From Burkholderia sp. WAC0059 (GTDB lineage Bacteria > Pseudomonadota > Gammaproteobacteria > Burkholderiales > Burkholderiaceae), in contig NZ_PNEO01000013.1 of the NCBI RefSeq assembly GCF_002870125.1, positions 62,001 to 126,000 of the forward strand: 64,000 nucleotides of DNA, in the 5' to 3' direction. Every line of letters starts with the position of its first letter. Position 1 is the stretch's first letter. Below are positions 50,815 to 61,061 of this stretch, piece by piece. The position numbers were made by a program, and so were the translations under genes. The notes beneath the pieces are model-generated. The model was not told where the DNA came from. It saw only the letters and a list, made by a program, of their open reading frames with translations, and did not search any database.

Positions 50815-51041
50815 GTCTGCTCCTTCGCCGGCCCCGTTGGGGCCGATGGTCCAATTGTCCGTTCGTGGGGGCGGCGCCTCGTGCGCCAAGTGTCCGGAAA
50901 CGCCGCCTATGCTAGAGCAAACCGCCCGGCCGCGCTGGCGTCGGCACAGGCAGCGAGAAAACGGGGGCGAGGCGCTGGCCGGCAGGCAATTTGTGTTTTT
51001 GGTACAGTCCGGGTTTTCACGAAGGCAAAACGGAGTACACG

Positions 51042-51428
51042 ATGCGCCTGCTTCATACGATGATCCGGGTCGGCAATCTCGACCGCTCGGTCAAGTTCTA
51101 CACCGAGCTGCTCGGCATGAAACTGCTGCGCCGTCAGGACTATCCCGACGGCAAGTTTACGCTGGCTTTCGTCGGCTATACGGACGAGCGCGACGGCGCC
51201 GTGATCGAGCTGACCCACAACTGGGACACGCCGTCCTACGACCTCGGCGCGGGCTTTGGCCACCTCGCGATCGAGGTCGAGGACGCCTACGCCGCCTGCG
51301 AGAAGATCAAGGCGCAGGGCGGGACGGTCGTGCGCGAAGCCGGTCCGATGAAGCACGGTACGACCGTCATCGCATTCATCGCCGATCCGGACGGCTACAA
51401 GATCGAGTTCATCCAGAAAAAGACGTAA
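51042..51428 (+). CDS. gloA: Lactoylglutathione lyase (glyoxalase I)
   Basis: This 128-residue enzyme converts the methylglyoxal-glutathione adduct to S-lactoylglutathione. It begins [20 protein letters not shown], with metal-ligand His5. ELTHNWDT near residue 63 supplies the next region and the second metal Glu lies in [25 protein letters not shown] near 76 holds the second His, and [10 protein letters not shown] near 117 the final Glu. The length and lack of insertions fit the nickel-type bacterial enzyme. It is transcribed alone, convergent with ygjP. Confidence 0.96.
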   Translation: MRLLHTMIRVGNLDRSVKFYTELLGMKLLRRQDYPDGKFTLAFVGYTDERDGAVIELTHNWDTPSYDLGAGFGHLAIEVEDAYAACEKIKAQGGTVVREAGPMKHGTTVIAFIADPDGYKIEFIQKKT

Positions 51429-51447
51429 GCCCCGCCCTTGCCGCGTA

Positions 51448-51473
51448 ACGACGGCGGTGCATGTCGCCGTCGT
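51448..51473. terminator. Perfect 9-base hairpin after gloA
   Basis: ACGACGGCG (51448-51456) and CGCCGTCGT (51465-51473) flank the 8-base loop GTGCATGT. It begins 20 bases after the gloA stop in the region convergent with ygjP. No T-run follows, so intrinsic termination is uncertain, but position and perfect symmetry suggest a transcript end. Confidence 0.5.
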
Positions 51474-51604
51474 CGCGCGGCAAGCAGGCATGGAATCGGC
51501 CGGGCAAGCCGGCCGCGAAATGCGGCTTGCTGCGGCTTGCAACCCCGCGACCCGCGTTTCGCCCGCGTTCGCGCGGGCAGAACGGCCGCCCCGGTGCCGC
51601 CCGG

Positions 51605-52492
51605 CTACAGCGCCGGCACCATCTCCGGCGGATGGTGCCGCAGCGTCTTCCTCGCCTCCCGGAACTCGGGAAAGATCGATTCGACCGTCTGCCAGAATCG
51701 CGGGCTGTGGTTCATCTCGCGCAGATGCGAGAGCTCGTGGGCGACGACGTAGTCGACGATCGAAAGCGGGAAGTGAATCAGCCGCCAATTGAGGCGGATG
51801 CGTCCGTCGCTCGAGCAACTGCCCCAGCGCGTCGCCGCCGACGAGAGCGCATAGGCGCGAAATTCCACGCCGAGTCTCGGCGCATACACCCGCAGCCGTT
51901 CCCCGAAGATCCGCGTCGCCTCGCCCTGCAGCCATCCCTGCACGCGATCCTTGATCTGTTGCGTCTCGGCATGGGGCGGCAGCGGCAGGGCCAGCACGTT
52001 CGTCTGCGCGTCGAAGACGAGCTGGCCCGCGCCGAGCGCGACGCGCATGGGTTTGCCGAGATACGGCACCTGCGCGCCGTCACGCCATTCGATGCGCGGC
52101 AGGGCGCGCTGTTCGGTGCGCGTTTGCCACTCGGCGAGCTTGGCGAAGATCCAGCGCTGCTTTTCGACGATCGCGCTCTCGATGTCGGCGAGCGTGACCC
52201 AACGCGGCGCGGTGATGGTGAGGCCGCTGCCGTCGATGGCGAAGCCGATCGAGCGGCGCGACGAGCGCTTGAGCCGGTAGTGGAGCGTTTGCGCGCCGAG
52301 CGCGAGCTTGCGCAGCTTCGTGCCGTCGGGCGCGAGCGGCGCGGCGGGGGACGTGGGAGAGCCAGGGCGCGTCGGGACGGCCGGCGGCGCAGACGAGACC
52401 GCAGCGGGCTCCGGCTCCACGAAGAGCGGCAGGTCGAGTTGCCGGTTATCGAGCGCCGCGGCGTGTCTTGGTGTGGGTGGCTTCTTCTGCAT
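51605..52492 (-). CDS. YgjP-like (SprT/DUF45) metallopeptidase
   Basis: This 295-residue protein has a Pro/Ala-rich disordered stretch (about residues 25-55), then the DUF45 domain: LHYRLKRSSRRSIGFAIDG near 70 (YRLKRSSRRSIG), ATRWGSCSSDGRIRLNWRLI near 222 (TRWGSCSS then LNWRL), and the zinc site VVAHELSHLREMNHSPRFW near 250. HELSH supplies two His and the Glu, and the His of NHSP is the third ligand. The domain is complete. The substrate of this family is unknown, though homologues act with restriction systems or as stand-alone peptidases. It is 50 bases downstream of plsC and probably in its operon. Confidence 0.9.
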   Translation of the reverse strand: MQKKPPTPRHAAALDNRQLDLPLFVEPEPAAVSSAPPAVPTRPGSPTSPAAPLAPDGTKLRKLALGAQTLHYRLKRSSRRSIGFAIDGSGLTITAPRWVTLADIESAIVEKQRWIFAKLAEWQTRTEQRALPRIEWRDGAQVPYLGKPMRVALGAGQLVFDAQTNVLALPLPPHAETQQIKDRVQGWLQGEATRIFGERLRVYAPRLGVEFRAYALSSAATRWGSCSSDGRIRLNWRLIHFPLSIVDYVVAHELSHLREMNHSPRFWQTVESIFPEFREARKTLRHHPPEMVPAL

Positions 52493-52542
52493 CGGACTGG
52501 CCTGCTCCGAAAAGGCGGGCGGCGCGAGGATTGCCCTGCGTG

Positions 52543-53301
52543 TCAGATCCGCGAGGCGACCGCCGCCGTTTGCGTCTCGCCGTACGCGGCGGGATCGATG
52601 CGTCGCATCTCGGCTTCGATCCAGGCCTCGACGCGTGTGTTGACTTCGTCCGGCGAGAGCCCGGCGGTGTCGATGGGCGGGCCGATCGACACCGTGACTA
52701 TACCCGGATATTTGATGAACGAGTTGCGCGGCCAGACGCGCCCCGCGTTGTGCGCGATCGGCACGACGGGCGCGCCGGCCTCGACGGCGAAGCGCGCGCC
52801 GCCGCTCTTGTACTGACCCTGCCTGCCGACGGGCGTGCGCGTGCCCTCGGGGAACATGATGACCCAGGCGCCTTCGGCGAGGCGCGCCTTGCCTTGCCTC
52901 GTGACCGAGCGGAACGCGCGTATGCCTTCCCGGCGGTCGATGTGGACCATCTTCAGCATGCCGAGCGTCCAGCCGAAGAACGGGATGCGCAGCAGTTCGC
53001 GCTTGAACACGTAGCAGAGCGGGCGTGGCATCAGCGCGGGGAAGGCGAGCGTCTCCCAGGCCGACTGATGCTTCGAGAGCAGCACGGCCGGGCCGTCGGG
53101 CAGGTTCTCGAGGCCCAGCACGCGGCAACGGACGCCGTTGAGCCAGCGCAGGGCGAACATCGTCGTGCGGCACCAGCCGACCACGATCCGGTAGCGGCGA
53201 TCCGCGTGCAGGAACGGAAACACCGCCATGCAGAAGATCGCGTAGGGCACCGTGAAGGCGATGAAGTAGACGAAGAGCAGCAGGGAGCGGAGAAAGCGCA
53301 T
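52543..53301 (-). CDS. plsC: 1-acyl-sn-glycerol-3-phosphate acyltransferase
   Basis: This 252-residue enzyme makes phosphatidic acid from lysophosphatidic acid at the inner membrane. A hydrophobic N-terminal helix (about 6-30) anchors it. The acyltransferase motif I is SKHQSAWET near residue 76, the HX4E form. Motif II KRELLRIPFFGW is near 99, motif III FPEGTRTPVG near 150, and motif IV APVVPIAHN near 178. Most bacteria keep several PlsC paralogs, so the precise acyl preference is unknown. It lies 49 bases downstream of gmhB. Confidence 0.94.
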   Translation of the reverse strand: MRFLRSLLLFVYFIAFTVPYAIFCMAVFPFLHADRRYRIVVGWCRTTMFALRWLNGVRCRVLGLENLPDGPAVLLSKHQSAWETLAFPALMPRPLCYVFKRELLRIPFFGWTLGMLKMVHIDRREGIRAFRSVTRQGKARLAEGAWVIMFPEGTRTPVGRQGQYKSGGARFAVEAGAPVVPIAHNAGRVWPRNSFIKYPGIVTVSIGPPIDTAGLSPDEVNTRVEAWIEAEMRRIDPAAYGETQTAAVASRI

Positions 53302-53350
53302 CGGTCGGGGCCGGTCAGGACGGGGGGCGCATCGCGGCCACTATGGGGCC

Positions 53351-53914
53351 TCAGAGCGATTCGTTGGAGAGGAAGTCGAGCGCGAAGGCGCGCAGGTCGT
53401 CGTGGATCTGGGTCCCTTCGGGCAGGCCGCCCGCCGCCAGCGTTTTTTCGCCCTTGCCGGTACGCACGAGATGCGGGCGGAAGCCGAGCGCGGCGCCGGC
53501 CTGCAGGTCGCGCAGCGCGTCGCCGACGACGGGCGTTTCCTTCGGATCGATCTCGAAGCGCTCGGCGATCATCCGCAGCATGCCGGGCCGCGGCTTGCGG
53601 CATTCGCACTGGTCGTCGGCCGTGTGCGGGCAGAAGAACACGGCGTCGATGCGGCCGCCCACCATCGCGGCGAGGCGGTGCATCTTCGCGTGCATGGCGT
53701 TGAGCGCGGCCATGTCGAAGAGACCCCGGCCGATGCCCGACTGGTTCGACGCGATCGCGACGCGATAGCCGGCCTGGTTCAGCCGCGCGATGGCTTCGAG
53801 GCTGCCCGGAATCGGAACCCACTCGTCCGGCGACTTGATGTACGCGTCGGAGTCGAGGTTGACGACGCCGTCGCGGTCGAGCACGACGAGCTTTCTGGCG
53901 GAACTGGTGGGCAT
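53351..53914 (-). CDS. gmhB: D-glycero-beta-D-manno-heptose-1,7-bisphosphate 7-phosphatase
   Basis: This 187-residue HAD phosphatase works in ADP-heptose synthesis for the LPS core. Motif I is VVLDRDGVVNLDSDAY near residue 10 with both Asp of DxD; motif II is IASNQSGIGRG near 54. The zinc loop CPHTADDQCECRKPRPGML lies near 99, with three Cys and one His, and motif III/IV is VVGDALRDLQAGAALG near 139. Length and the zinc loop are diagnostic of GmhB. It lies 25 bases downstream of glyS. Confidence 0.95.
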   Translation of the reverse strand: MPTSSARKLVVLDRDGVVNLDSDAYIKSPDEWVPIPGSLEAIARLNQAGYRVAIASNQSGIGRGLFDMAALNAMHAKMHRLAAMVGGRIDAVFFCPHTADDQCECRKPRPGMLRMIAERFEIDPKETPVVGDALRDLQAGAALGFRPHLVRTGKGEKTLAAGGLPEGTQIHDDLRAFALDFLSNESL

Positions 53915-53939
53915 GGCGCGCTCGGTCGATGGTCGGAGG

Positions 53940-56045
53940 TCAGGCGGCGAGCCGCGAAATGTCGGCGACGCTGTTCATCTGCCGGTGCAGCGCCGTGAGC
54001 AGCGCGAGCCGGTTGGCGCGCAGCGCCGGGTCTTCCGCGTTGACCATCACGTCGTTGAAGAACGTGTCGACGGTTTCTCGCAGCGCCGCGAGCGCCGTGA
54101 GCGCGCCCGTGTACTCGCGCGCGGCGAGTTGCGACTGCACGCGCGGCGCGACCTGTTCGAGCTGTGCGTGCAGCGCCTTTTCGGCGGCTTCGACGAGCAG
54201 CGCGGCCTGAATCGCGGCAACGGCTGCGCCGTCGGACTTCTTCAGGATGTTCGAAATCCGCTTGTTGGCGGCCGAGAGCGAGGCGGCCTCGGCGAGCGCC
54301 GCGAACTCGCGAACGGCGTCGAGCCGCGCCACGATGTCGTCGAGGCGCGTCGGGTTCAGCGCGAGCACCGCGTCGATTTCGCCGGCCGCGTGGCCGCGCT
54401 CGCGCAGCAGACCGCGCAGGCGGTCCATGCAGAACGCGTAGATCGCGGCCGTCGAATCGGCGACGGCCGGCAGGCCGGCGAATTGGGCGTGAACGAGGTT
54501 CAGCAGCTCGACGAGGTCGAGCGGCAACTGCTTTTCGACCAGAATCCGCAGCACGCCGAGCGCGTGACGGCGCAACGCGAACGGGTCCTTTTCGCCCGTC
54601 GGCGCGAGGCCGATGCCCCAGATGCCGACGAGCGTCTCGAGCTTGTCGGCGAGCGCGACGACGGTGCCCGTCGTCGTCGCCGGCAGCGCGTCGCCGGAGA
54701 AGCGCGGCTGGTAATGCTCCGAGCACGCGAGCGCGACTTCTTCCGGCTCGCCGTCGTGGCGCGCGTAGTAGGTGCCCATCGTGCCCTGCAGCTCGGGGAA
54801 TTCGCCGACCATGTCGGTCAGCAGGTCGGCCTTGGCGAGCCGCGCGCCGCTCCGCGCGAGCGCGGCGTCGGCGCCGAGCCGCTGTGCGATCGCGCCCGCG
54901 AGCGCCTCGAGCCGCCCGACGCGCTGCAACTGCGAGCCGAGCTTGTTGTGATAGACCACGTTCGCGAGCAGCGGCACGCGCGCCTCGAGCGGCTTCTTCC
55001 TGTCCTGCTCGAAGAAGAACTTCGCGTCGGCGAGACGCGGGCGTACCACGCGCTCGTTGCCTTCGACGATGTCGCCGGGCGTGCCGGTCGCGATGTTCGA
55101 GACGATCAGGAAGCGCGAGCGCAGCTTGCCCGCCTCGTCGGTGAGCGCGAAGTACTTCTGGTTCGTCTGCATCGTGAGGATCAGGCATTCCTGCGGCACC
55201 TGCAGGAATTCGTCCTCGAAACGGCAGGCGTAGACGACGGGCCATTCGACGAGCGCCGTCACTTCGTCGAGCAGCGCCTCGGGCATCACGACGCGGTCGT
55301 CGCCGGCCGCCTCCAGCAGTTGCCGGCGGATCGACTCCCGGCGCGCGGCGAAGCTCGCGATGACGAAGCCCTTGTGTTCGAGCGTGCGCGCGTAGTCGTC
55401 GGCGTGGCTGAACGCGATCGCCCCTTCGGAGAGGAAGCGGTGGCCGCGCGTGGTGTCGCCGGCGTCGATGCCGAACGCGCCGACCGGCACGACGTCGCCG
55501 CCGTGCAGCACGGTGAGCCGATGCACCGGGCGCACGAACTGGATGTTGCTGCCGTCGGGACGCTGGTAGGTCATCACCTTCGGGATCGGCAGCTTCGAGA
55601 TAGCGAGGGCCTCGTCGAGCACGGCCTGCAGGCCGTCGGCGAGCGTCGCGCCCGGTGCCGAATAGCGCAGGAAGAACGCCTCGTTCTTGCCGTCCGGCGC
55701 GCGTTCGAGCGCGCTCACGGCGAGCCCGGGAAAGCCGAGCGCGGCCAGCTTCTTCGCGAGCGGCGCCGTGGGCTGGCCGTTCGCGTCGAGCGCGACGGAG
55801 ACGGGCAGCACTTTTTCGCGGACCTGCTTTTCCGGCGCGACGGCGCGCACGTTGCGGATCGTCACCGCGAGCCGGCGCGGGCTCGCATAGCGGTCGAACG
55901 ACAGCTCGCCTTCGATCAGATCGCGCTCGGCGAGGCGCTTCGCGATGCCTTCGGCGAACGCGTCGTCGAGTTTCGCGAGCGCTCTCGGCGGCAGCTCCTC
56001 GGTCAGCAGTTCGACGAGCAGGGTGGCGGTGTGGGCGTGAGTCAT
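53940..56045 (-). CDS. glyS: Glycine--tRNA ligase, beta subunit
   Basis: This 701-residue subunit pairs with GlyQ in the alpha2beta2 synthetase. [20 protein letters not shown] near residue 8 is the classic N-terminus, [20 protein letters not shown] near residue 266 ([11 protein letters not shown]) and [16 protein letters not shown] near 292 are family-specific. [16 protein letters not shown] [15 protein letters not shown] near 364 follows. The C-terminal domain (about 560-690) binds the anticodon arm. It follows glyQ by 16 bases, so subunits are made from one mRNA. Confidence 0.97.
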   Translation of the reverse strand: MTHAHTATLLVELLTEELPPRALAKLDDAFAEGIAKRLAERDLIEGELSFDRYASPRRLAVTIRNVRAVAPEKQVREKVLPVSVALDANGQPTAPLAKKLAALGFPGLAVSALERAPDGKNEAFFLRYSAPGATLADGLQAVLDEALAISKLPIPKVMTYQRPDGSNIQFVRPVHRLTVLHGGDVVPVGAFGIDAGDTTRGHRFLSEGAIAFSHADDYARTLEHKGFVIASFAARRESIRRQLLEAAGDDRVVMPEALLDEVTALVEWPVVYACRFEDEFLQVPQECLILTMQTNQKYFALTDEAGKLRSRFLIVSNIATGTPGDIVEGNERVVRPRLADAKFFFEQDRKKPLEARVPLLANVVYHNKLGSQLQRVGRLEALAGAIAQRLGADAALARSGARLAKADLLTDMVGEFPELQGTMGTYYARHDGEPEEVALACSEHYQPRFSGDALPATTTGTVVALADKLETLVGIWGIGLAPTGEKDPFALRRHALGVLRILVEKQLPLDLVELLNLVHAQFAGLPAVADSTAAIYAFCMDRLRGLLRERGHAAGEIDAVLALNPTRLDDIVARLDAVREFAALAEAASLSAANKRISNILKKSDGAAVAAIQAALLVEAAEKALHAQLEQVAPRVQSQLAAREYTGALTALAALRETVDTFFNDVMVNAEDPALRANRLALLTALHRQMNSVADISRLAA

Positions 56046-56061
56046 GAGTCTGATGGTCCGG

Positions 56062-57069
56062 TCATTCCGTGTCGAGCTGGCGCTCGATCTTCAGCGGCGG
56101 CGCCCAGGCGGGCTTCGCGGCGTCCTCTTCGTCGGTGGCGAGGCCGGGCACGCCGCGCACCGGCTCGCCGATCATCGGGAAGCCGAGCTTTTCGCGCGAG
56201 TCGTAATAGGCCTGGGCGACCGCGCGCGAGAGTGCGCGAATCCGGCCGATGTAGGCGGCGCGCTCGGTCACGGAGATCGCGCCGCGCGCATCGAGCAGGT
56301 TGAACGTGTGGGCAGCCTTGAGCACGAGCTCGTAGGCGGGCAGCGCGAGCTGCTGCTCCATCATCCGTTTCGCCTCGGACTCGTAGGCGTTGAAGAACGT
56401 GAACAGCAGCTCGACGTTCGCGTGCTCGAAATTGTAGGTCGACTGCTCGACCTCGTTCTGGTGATAGACGTCGCCGTAGGTGAGGCGGCGCAGCACGGGG
56501 CCGGTCGGGCCCTGTTCCTCCCACTCGGTCCAGACGAGGTCGTAGACGTTCTCGACCTTCTGCAGATACATCGCGAGACGCTCGAGCCCGTAGGTGATCT
56601 CGCCGAGCACGGGCCGGCAGTCGAGGCCGCCCACTTGCTGGAAGTAGGTGAACTGCGTGACTTCCATGCCGTTGAGCCACACTTCCCAGCCGAGGCCCCA
56701 GGCGCCGAGCGTCGGGTTTTCCCAGTCGTCCTCGACGAAGCGCACGTCGTTCTGCTTCAGGTCGAAGCCGAGCGCCCCGAGCGAGCCGAGGTAGAGGTCG
56801 AGGATGTTCTCGGGGGCCGGCTTCAGCACGACCTGATACTGGTAGTAGTGCTGGAGGCGGTTCGGGTTCTCGCCGTAGCGGCCGTCCTTCGGACGGCGCG
56901 AGGGCTGCACGTAGGCGGCGCGCCACGGCTCCGGGCCGATCGCGCGCAGGAACGTGTGGACGTGCGAGGTGCCGGCGCCGACTTCCATGTCGATGGGCTG
57001 GAGCAGCGCGCAGCCCTGCTTGTCCCAGTAGGACTGCAGCGTCAGGATGATTTGCTGAAACGTGAGCAT
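56062..57069 (-). CDS. glyQ: Glycine--tRNA ligase, alpha subunit
   Basis: This 335-residue class II catalytic subunit activates glycine. [20 protein letters not shown] is the conserved start, and [21 protein letters not shown] near residue 29 ([20 protein letters not shown]), [20 protein letters not shown] near 52 and [17 protein letters not shown] near 132 form the active site. [11 protein letters not shown] near 160 is motif 3. The protein is about 30 residues longer at the C-terminus than E. coli GlyQ, with an unconserved Asp/Glu/Ala stretch. A 236-base gap separates it from lnt. Confidence 0.97.
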   Translation of the reverse strand: MLTFQQIILTLQSYWDKQGCALLQPIDMEVGAGTSHVHTFLRAIGPEPWRAAYVQPSRRPKDGRYGENPNRLQHYYQYQVVLKPAPENILDLYLGSLGALGFDLKQNDVRFVEDDWENPTLGAWGLGWEVWLNGMEVTQFTYFQQVGGLDCRPVLGEITYGLERLAMYLQKVENVYDLVWTEWEEQGPTGPVLRRLTYGDVYHQNEVEQSTYNFEHANVELLFTFFNAYESEAKRMMEQQLALPAYELVLKAAHTFNLLDARGAISVTERAAYIGRIRALSRAVAQAYYDSREKLGFPMIGEPVRGVPGLATDEEDAAKPAWAPPLKIERQLDTE

Positions 57070-57305
57070 GAAGTGCCTTTCGGGGCCTTTTGAGGCGGAA
57101 ATGCGGGCCAAACGCGGCGCGCGCCGGCCGATCCGCGCGCGGATCGCGTCGCTCGCGGCCTCCGGCCGGCGGGCAGACTTTTTGCCGAAACGTCGAATTT
57201 TACCGGATTGCCGCTGCCTTGAGACCGTCGCCGCGCGGACGGGGACGGCGCACGGGCGCGCGCCGCGTCTTGCGGCGCCGCGGCCGCGCGCGGCGCGCGG
57301 TGCCT

Positions 57306-59009
57306 TCAGGCCTTGCCGGCGCCGGCCGTCCGGCGCGAGCCGCCGGGGCGCCCCGAACCGAGGCCGAAGCCGAACGCGAGCAGCAGGAACGATATCGCCA
57401 GCACCGAGTTGTTGCCGCTCTTCACGTAAGGCGTGAGCCCCGTGGTGCCCTGGATGGCGACGTCGAGCGAGCCGACGGTGAACGTCGGCAGCCGCGCGAT
57501 CACGTTGCCGTGCGAGTCGATGGCGGCCGTCACGCCCGTGTTGGTCGCGCGCAGCATCGGGCGACCCGTTTCGAGCGAACGCATCCGGGCCATCTGCAGA
57601 TGCTGGCTCAGCGCGATCGTGTCGCCGAACCAGCCGAGATTGCTCGAATTGATGAGGATGCCCGGCGACGGGTCGTTCTCGTAGACGGTGCGGGCGATTT
57701 CCTCGCCGAAGATGTCCTCGTAGCAGATGTCGACGGAAACCGGCTGGCCGTGGACGAGGAACGGCTTCTGGACCGGCGTGCCGCGCGCGAAGTCGCCGAG
57801 CGGGATGTTCATGAGCCGCACGAACCAGTGGAAGCCCAACGGGACGAACTCGCCGAACGGCACGAGATGGTGCTTGTCGTAGCGGTACACGCCCGGCGCG
57901 CCCGGCGTGATGCCGAACAGGCTGTTCGTGTAGTCGGTCACCTGGCCGTCCGGCGTGACGGTGCCGCCCACCGCGCCGAACAGGATCGCGCTGCCGGTGT
58001 CGTCGGCGAACTGCCGGATCGCGAGCCCGAACGCCTGCGGCATCTCCTGCATCAGCACCGGAATCGCCGTCTCCGGCGTGACGATGAGGTCGGCGGGCTT
58101 TTCGGTGATGAGCTGCCGGAATTCCGTGAGCGATTCTTCGAAGCCGGCTTCGTCGAACTTCATGTTCTGCGGGATGTTGCCCTGCAGGAGCCGCACCGAG
58201 AGCGTCGCGCCCGACGGGACGGTCCACGAGACGAGCGGCAGCAGCAGTCCGGTCGCGATCATTGCCGCGAGGACCACGGCCGGCACGAGCGTGCGCGCGA
58301 CGGGCGGACGGGGATGGGCCGCGGCGGGTCCGCGCCTGCGCGCGGCCGCCTGCGTGAGCACCTGGACAACCAGCGCCGCGGCGAGCGCCAGCGTCCAGCC
58401 GACGCCGTAGACGCCGACGATCGGCGCGACGCCGGCGAGCGGCCCGTCGATCTGGGCATAGCCGCTCGAAAGCCACGGGAAGCCCGTGAACACGGTGCCG
58501 CGCAACCATTCGCCGATCGCCCAGGCGCTCGCGAACGCGAGCGCGCCGTGCCAGGTCGGCGCGAACGGCCGGTCGTCGGCGCCGCCCGCGGCATGTCCGG
58601 CGCAGAAGGACCAGAGCGTGGCCGCGATAGCCGGATAGAACCCCAGATAGAGCGAGAACAGCGCGACCGCCGCGCCCGCGAGCACGGCCGGCATGCCGCC
58701 GTACACGTGCATACTGATGTAGAGCCACCAGACGCCGGTGACGAAATTGCCGAAGCCGAACGCCCAGCCCGTGAAGAGCGCGCTTTTCCAGTTCGTCGTG
58801 CGCGTGAGCCAGAAGTAGAGGAACGCGAAGATCGCGATTTCGAGCCACCCGCCGTGCGGCGTGGGCGCGAACGAGAGGGTGTTGAGCGCGCCGGCCGCGG
58901 CGGCGGCCGGGTAGTGCCAGCGCGGCAGCGTGCGGCCCGCCGATCCGCCGTCGGCGGTGGCGGCTTCGGGGCGTTCGTCGTGCAGGCGGGTCGGTATCGG
59001 TTCAGCCAT
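57306..59009 (-). CDS. lnt: Apolipoprotein N-acyltransferase
   Basis: This 567-residue inner-membrane enzyme adds the third acyl chain to lipoproteins. About six N-terminal transmembrane helices lie in residues 25-240. The nitrilase-like periplasmic domain follows with its catalytic triad: Glu in [12 protein letters not shown] near residue 310, Lys in [17 protein letters not shown] near 374, and Cys in [14 protein letters not shown] near 427. A final helix lies near 535. It sits between corC and glyQ, the betaproteobacterial order. The first 20 residues are poorly conserved, so a later start is possible. Confidence 0.95.
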   Translation of the reverse strand: MAEPIPTRLHDERPEAATADGGSAGRTLPRWHYPAAAAAGALNTLSFAPTPHGGWLEIAIFAFLYFWLTRTTNWKSALFTGWAFGFGNFVTGVWWLYISMHVYGGMPAVLAGAAVALFSLYLGFYPAIAATLWSFCAGHAAGGADDRPFAPTWHGALAFASAWAIGEWLRGTVFTGFPWLSSGYAQIDGPLAGVAPIVGVYGVGWTLALAAALVVQVLTQAAARRRGPAAAHPRPPVARTLVPAVVLAAMIATGLLLPLVSWTVPSGATLSVRLLQGNIPQNMKFDEAGFEESLTEFRQLITEKPADLIVTPETAIPVLMQEMPQAFGLAIRQFADDTGSAILFGAVGGTVTPDGQVTDYTNSLFGITPGAPGVYRYDKHHLVPFGEFVPLGFHWFVRLMNIPLGDFARGTPVQKPFLVHGQPVSVDICYEDIFGEEIARTVYENDPSPGILINSSNLGWFGDTIALSQHLQMARMRSLETGRPMLRATNTGVTAAIDSHGNVIARLPTFTVGSLDVAIQGTTGLTPYVKSGNNSVLAISFLLLAFGFGLGSGRPGGSRRTAGAGKA

Positions 59010-59102
59010 GAGTTGCCAGGGGTGTCTGAATCGCGGGCGAAAACGGCGCGCTGAAAAAAGAAGGAACCGCTGTTCGCGGCGAAAAACGGGCCGGGCGATG
59101 CG

Positions 59103-59993
59103 TCAGGCGCCGGCCTTGCGCTCGCCGTGCGGGCCGGCGGCGGGCAGGGCGGGCCGCACGAGCAGCATGTGCACCTGGCGCGCGTCGGCGCGCAGCACCT
59201 CGAAAACCAGGTTGTCGATGCGGGCCTTCTCGCCGCGATGCGGCACGCGGCCGAAGTGATGCGTGACGAAGCCGCCGATCGTGTCCATCTCCTCGTCCGG
59301 GTAGTGCGAGCCGAACGCCTCGTTGAACTGGTCGATGCCGGTCAGCGCGCGCACGCGGTAGCGGCCGTCGGGCGAGGCGATGATGTTGCCGCTTTCCTCG
59401 TCGAAGTCGTATTCGTCCTCGATGTCGCCGACGATCTGCTCGAGCACGTCCTCGATCGTGATGAGGCCCGCGACGCCGCCGTACTCGTCCACGACGACGG
59501 CGAGGTGATTGCGGTTCACGCGGAAGTCGTGCAGCAGCACGTTCAGGCGCTTGGACTCGGGGATGAACACGGCCGGGCGCAGCATGCCGCGCACGTCGAA
59601 CTCGTCCTCGGCATAGTAGCGCAGCAGGTCCTTGGCGAGCAGCACGCCGATGATGTTGTCGCGATTGCCTTCGTAGACGGGGTAGCGCGAATGCGCCTTG
59701 TCGAGCACGAACGGGATGAACGTGTCCGGGCTTTCCGCGATGTTGATGGCGTCCATCTGGGCGCGCGGAATCATGATGTCGCGTGCGCAGAGCTCCGAGA
59801 CCTGGAACACGCCTTCGATCATCGAAAGCGAGTCGGCGTCGATCAGATTGCGTGCGTGCGCGTCCTGGAGAATTTCGAGAAGTTCGCCGCGCGAGTCGGG
59901 CTCGGGCGAGATGAAGTCGGTCAGCCGCTCGAGCAGCGAGCGCTTTTCATGGGGTTTGTCGGTGTGGCGTCGACTGGGATAGGCGTCGTTCAT
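59103..59993 (-). CDS. corC: CorC/YbeX-family CBS-domain protein
   Basis: This 296-residue protein has the two CBS domains (near residues 72-195; RDIMIPRAQMDAINI near 72 and VVVDEYGGVAGLITIEDVLEQ near 166, read as VVVDEYGGVAGL then TIEDVLEQ) followed by the CorC_HlyC domain (near 205-285; IGGFVTHHFGRVPHRGEKA). It has no long membrane segment. The E. coli homologue is named for magnesium and cobalt efflux but is also implicated in ribosome biology alongside ybeY and ybeZ, which sit nearby here. A start at 59993 gives MNDAYPSRR; upstream in-frame sequence is unconserved. Confidence 0.94.
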   Translation of the reverse strand: MNDAYPSRRHTDKPHEKRSLLERLTDFISPEPDSRGELLEILQDAHARNLIDADSLSMIEGVFQVSELCARDIMIPRAQMDAINIAESPDTFIPFVLDKAHSRYPVYEGNRDNIIGVLLAKDLLRYYAEDEFDVRGMLRPAVFIPESKRLNVLLHDFRVNRNHLAVVVDEYGGVAGLITIEDVLEQIVGDIEDEYDFDEESGNIIASPDGRYRVRALTGIDQFNEAFGSHYPDEEMDTIGGFVTHHFGRVPHRGEKARIDNLVFEVLRADARQVHMLLVRPALPAAGPHGERKAGA

Positions 59994-60325
59994 GGTGGTG
60001 CGCCCCGTAAGGCCGGGCGCGCTGTTGCGGAGCGTTAAGCATACACCACGCGTCGGGCGCGGCCGTGTCGGGCCGTGGCCGGGCGCAGGCGTTCGGGCTG
60101 GGCCGTTCCATCGTAGCGCAGATGGCCGCGCCGCGACGGCGAATCCTGCAGGGACGGGCCGCTGCCGGTCGGGGCGCGGAGGTAACGCGCGATAGGGTAC
60201 GACGATAAACGCCCGACCCACAGGCGCACGACCGGACGGAAAATCCGCCGGCTCGGGCCGCTTCGCCCGCATGAACGCTTTCGGCCGCCGTCAGCGGCGG
60301 TCGGTCTGCTCCGTCGCGGCCTTCG
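59994..60325. other. Intergenic gap between the ChaC-like gene and corC, no gene seen
   Basis: These 332 bases hold no reading frame with recognisable protein. The minus strand has a TATGCT hexamer at 60038-60043, about 45 bases before corC, without a matching -35; it is the only promoter-like site I see. Its presence would make corC-lnt a separate transcription unit from the ybeY group. Confidence 0.45.
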
Positions 60326-61021
60326 TCACCCGCATCGCTCGAGCAGCTTCTCCAGCATCCGGTCGGGAATGCCGTTCGCGCGCAGCGCGTCGGTCGTGCG
60401 CTTCACGTAGTCGAGCGTCGTGCCGTAGCGCCCGCATGCGCAACCGAGCACGGTCCGCAGCGTGTCGTCGGCGAGCTTGCCCGTGTAGGTCGGCACGTCG
60501 CGGCGCATGACGAACGCGAGCGCCGGCACCCGCCGCCCGTCGTCGAGCACGCAGGACAGCCAGGCCGGGCGGTACGAGCCCATCGGCATCTCGCGTCGCC
60601 AGAGCGCCTCGAGATGAGGCATCGCGCCCTCGGCCGCCAGCCGGAACGCGATGCCCGTGCACGAGCCGCCGCGGTCGAGCGCGAGCACGAGGCCCGGCTG
60701 CTCGGGCGTGCCGCGATTGACGCGCGACCACAGGTAGAGCCCGCGATGGTAGCCGTGCACGCGCGCATGCACGCTCTCGACCGTGGGCAGGCCCGGATTC
60801 CAGATCAGCGAGCCATAGCCGAAGATCCAGAGGTCGTCGCGTCCGTTCCAGTGCCCGATCGCGCGCGCGAGCGAAACGCGCAGCTCTTCTTCGCTGAGCA
60901 GCCGCGCGTTGCCGAGTTGAGGCGGGTAATCGGGACACGTCCGCGGCCGGCCGGCGGCATCGGACGTGCCGGCTTCGGAGCCGGCGGGCAGGGGCGGGTC
61001 GTCGTCGGGGCGCGCGTTCAT
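60326..61021 (-). CDS. ChaC-like gamma-glutamylcyclotransferase
   Basis: This 231-residue protein opens the fold with WIFGYGSLIWNPGLP near residue 65, the YGSL substrate loop of ChaC enzymes. RVHGYHRGLYLWSRVNRGTPE near 87 (VHGYHRGLYLWS), GGSCTGIAFRL near 118, and the catalytic Glu in HLEALWRREMPMGSY near 135 complete it. ALAFVMRRD and DYVKRTTDALRANGI near 205 are also typical. The family releases 5-oxoproline from glutathione or other gamma-glutamyl compounds. The first 40 residues are variable. It lies between ybeY and corC, which are usually adjacent. Confidence 0.93.
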   Translation of the reverse strand: MNARPDDDPPLPAGSEAGTSDAAGRPRTCPDYPPQLGNARLLSEEELRVSLARAIGHWNGRDDLWIFGYGSLIWNPGLPTVESVHARVHGYHRGLYLWSRVNRGTPEQPGLVLALDRGGSCTGIAFRLAAEGAMPHLEALWRREMPMGSYRPAWLSCVLDDGRRVPALAFVMRRDVPTYTGKLADDTLRTVLGCACGRYGTTLDYVKRTTDALRANGIPDRMLEKLLERCG

Positions 61022-61061
61022 CGGGCGGGTTCGGGGTTCACTCCGGGGCTCACTTCGCAGG

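Noticed and set aside
50890..51041. TTGTGT and TACAGT before gloA as a promoter
   Set aside because: The two hexamers are far too close together; no alternative -35 at proper spacing was found.
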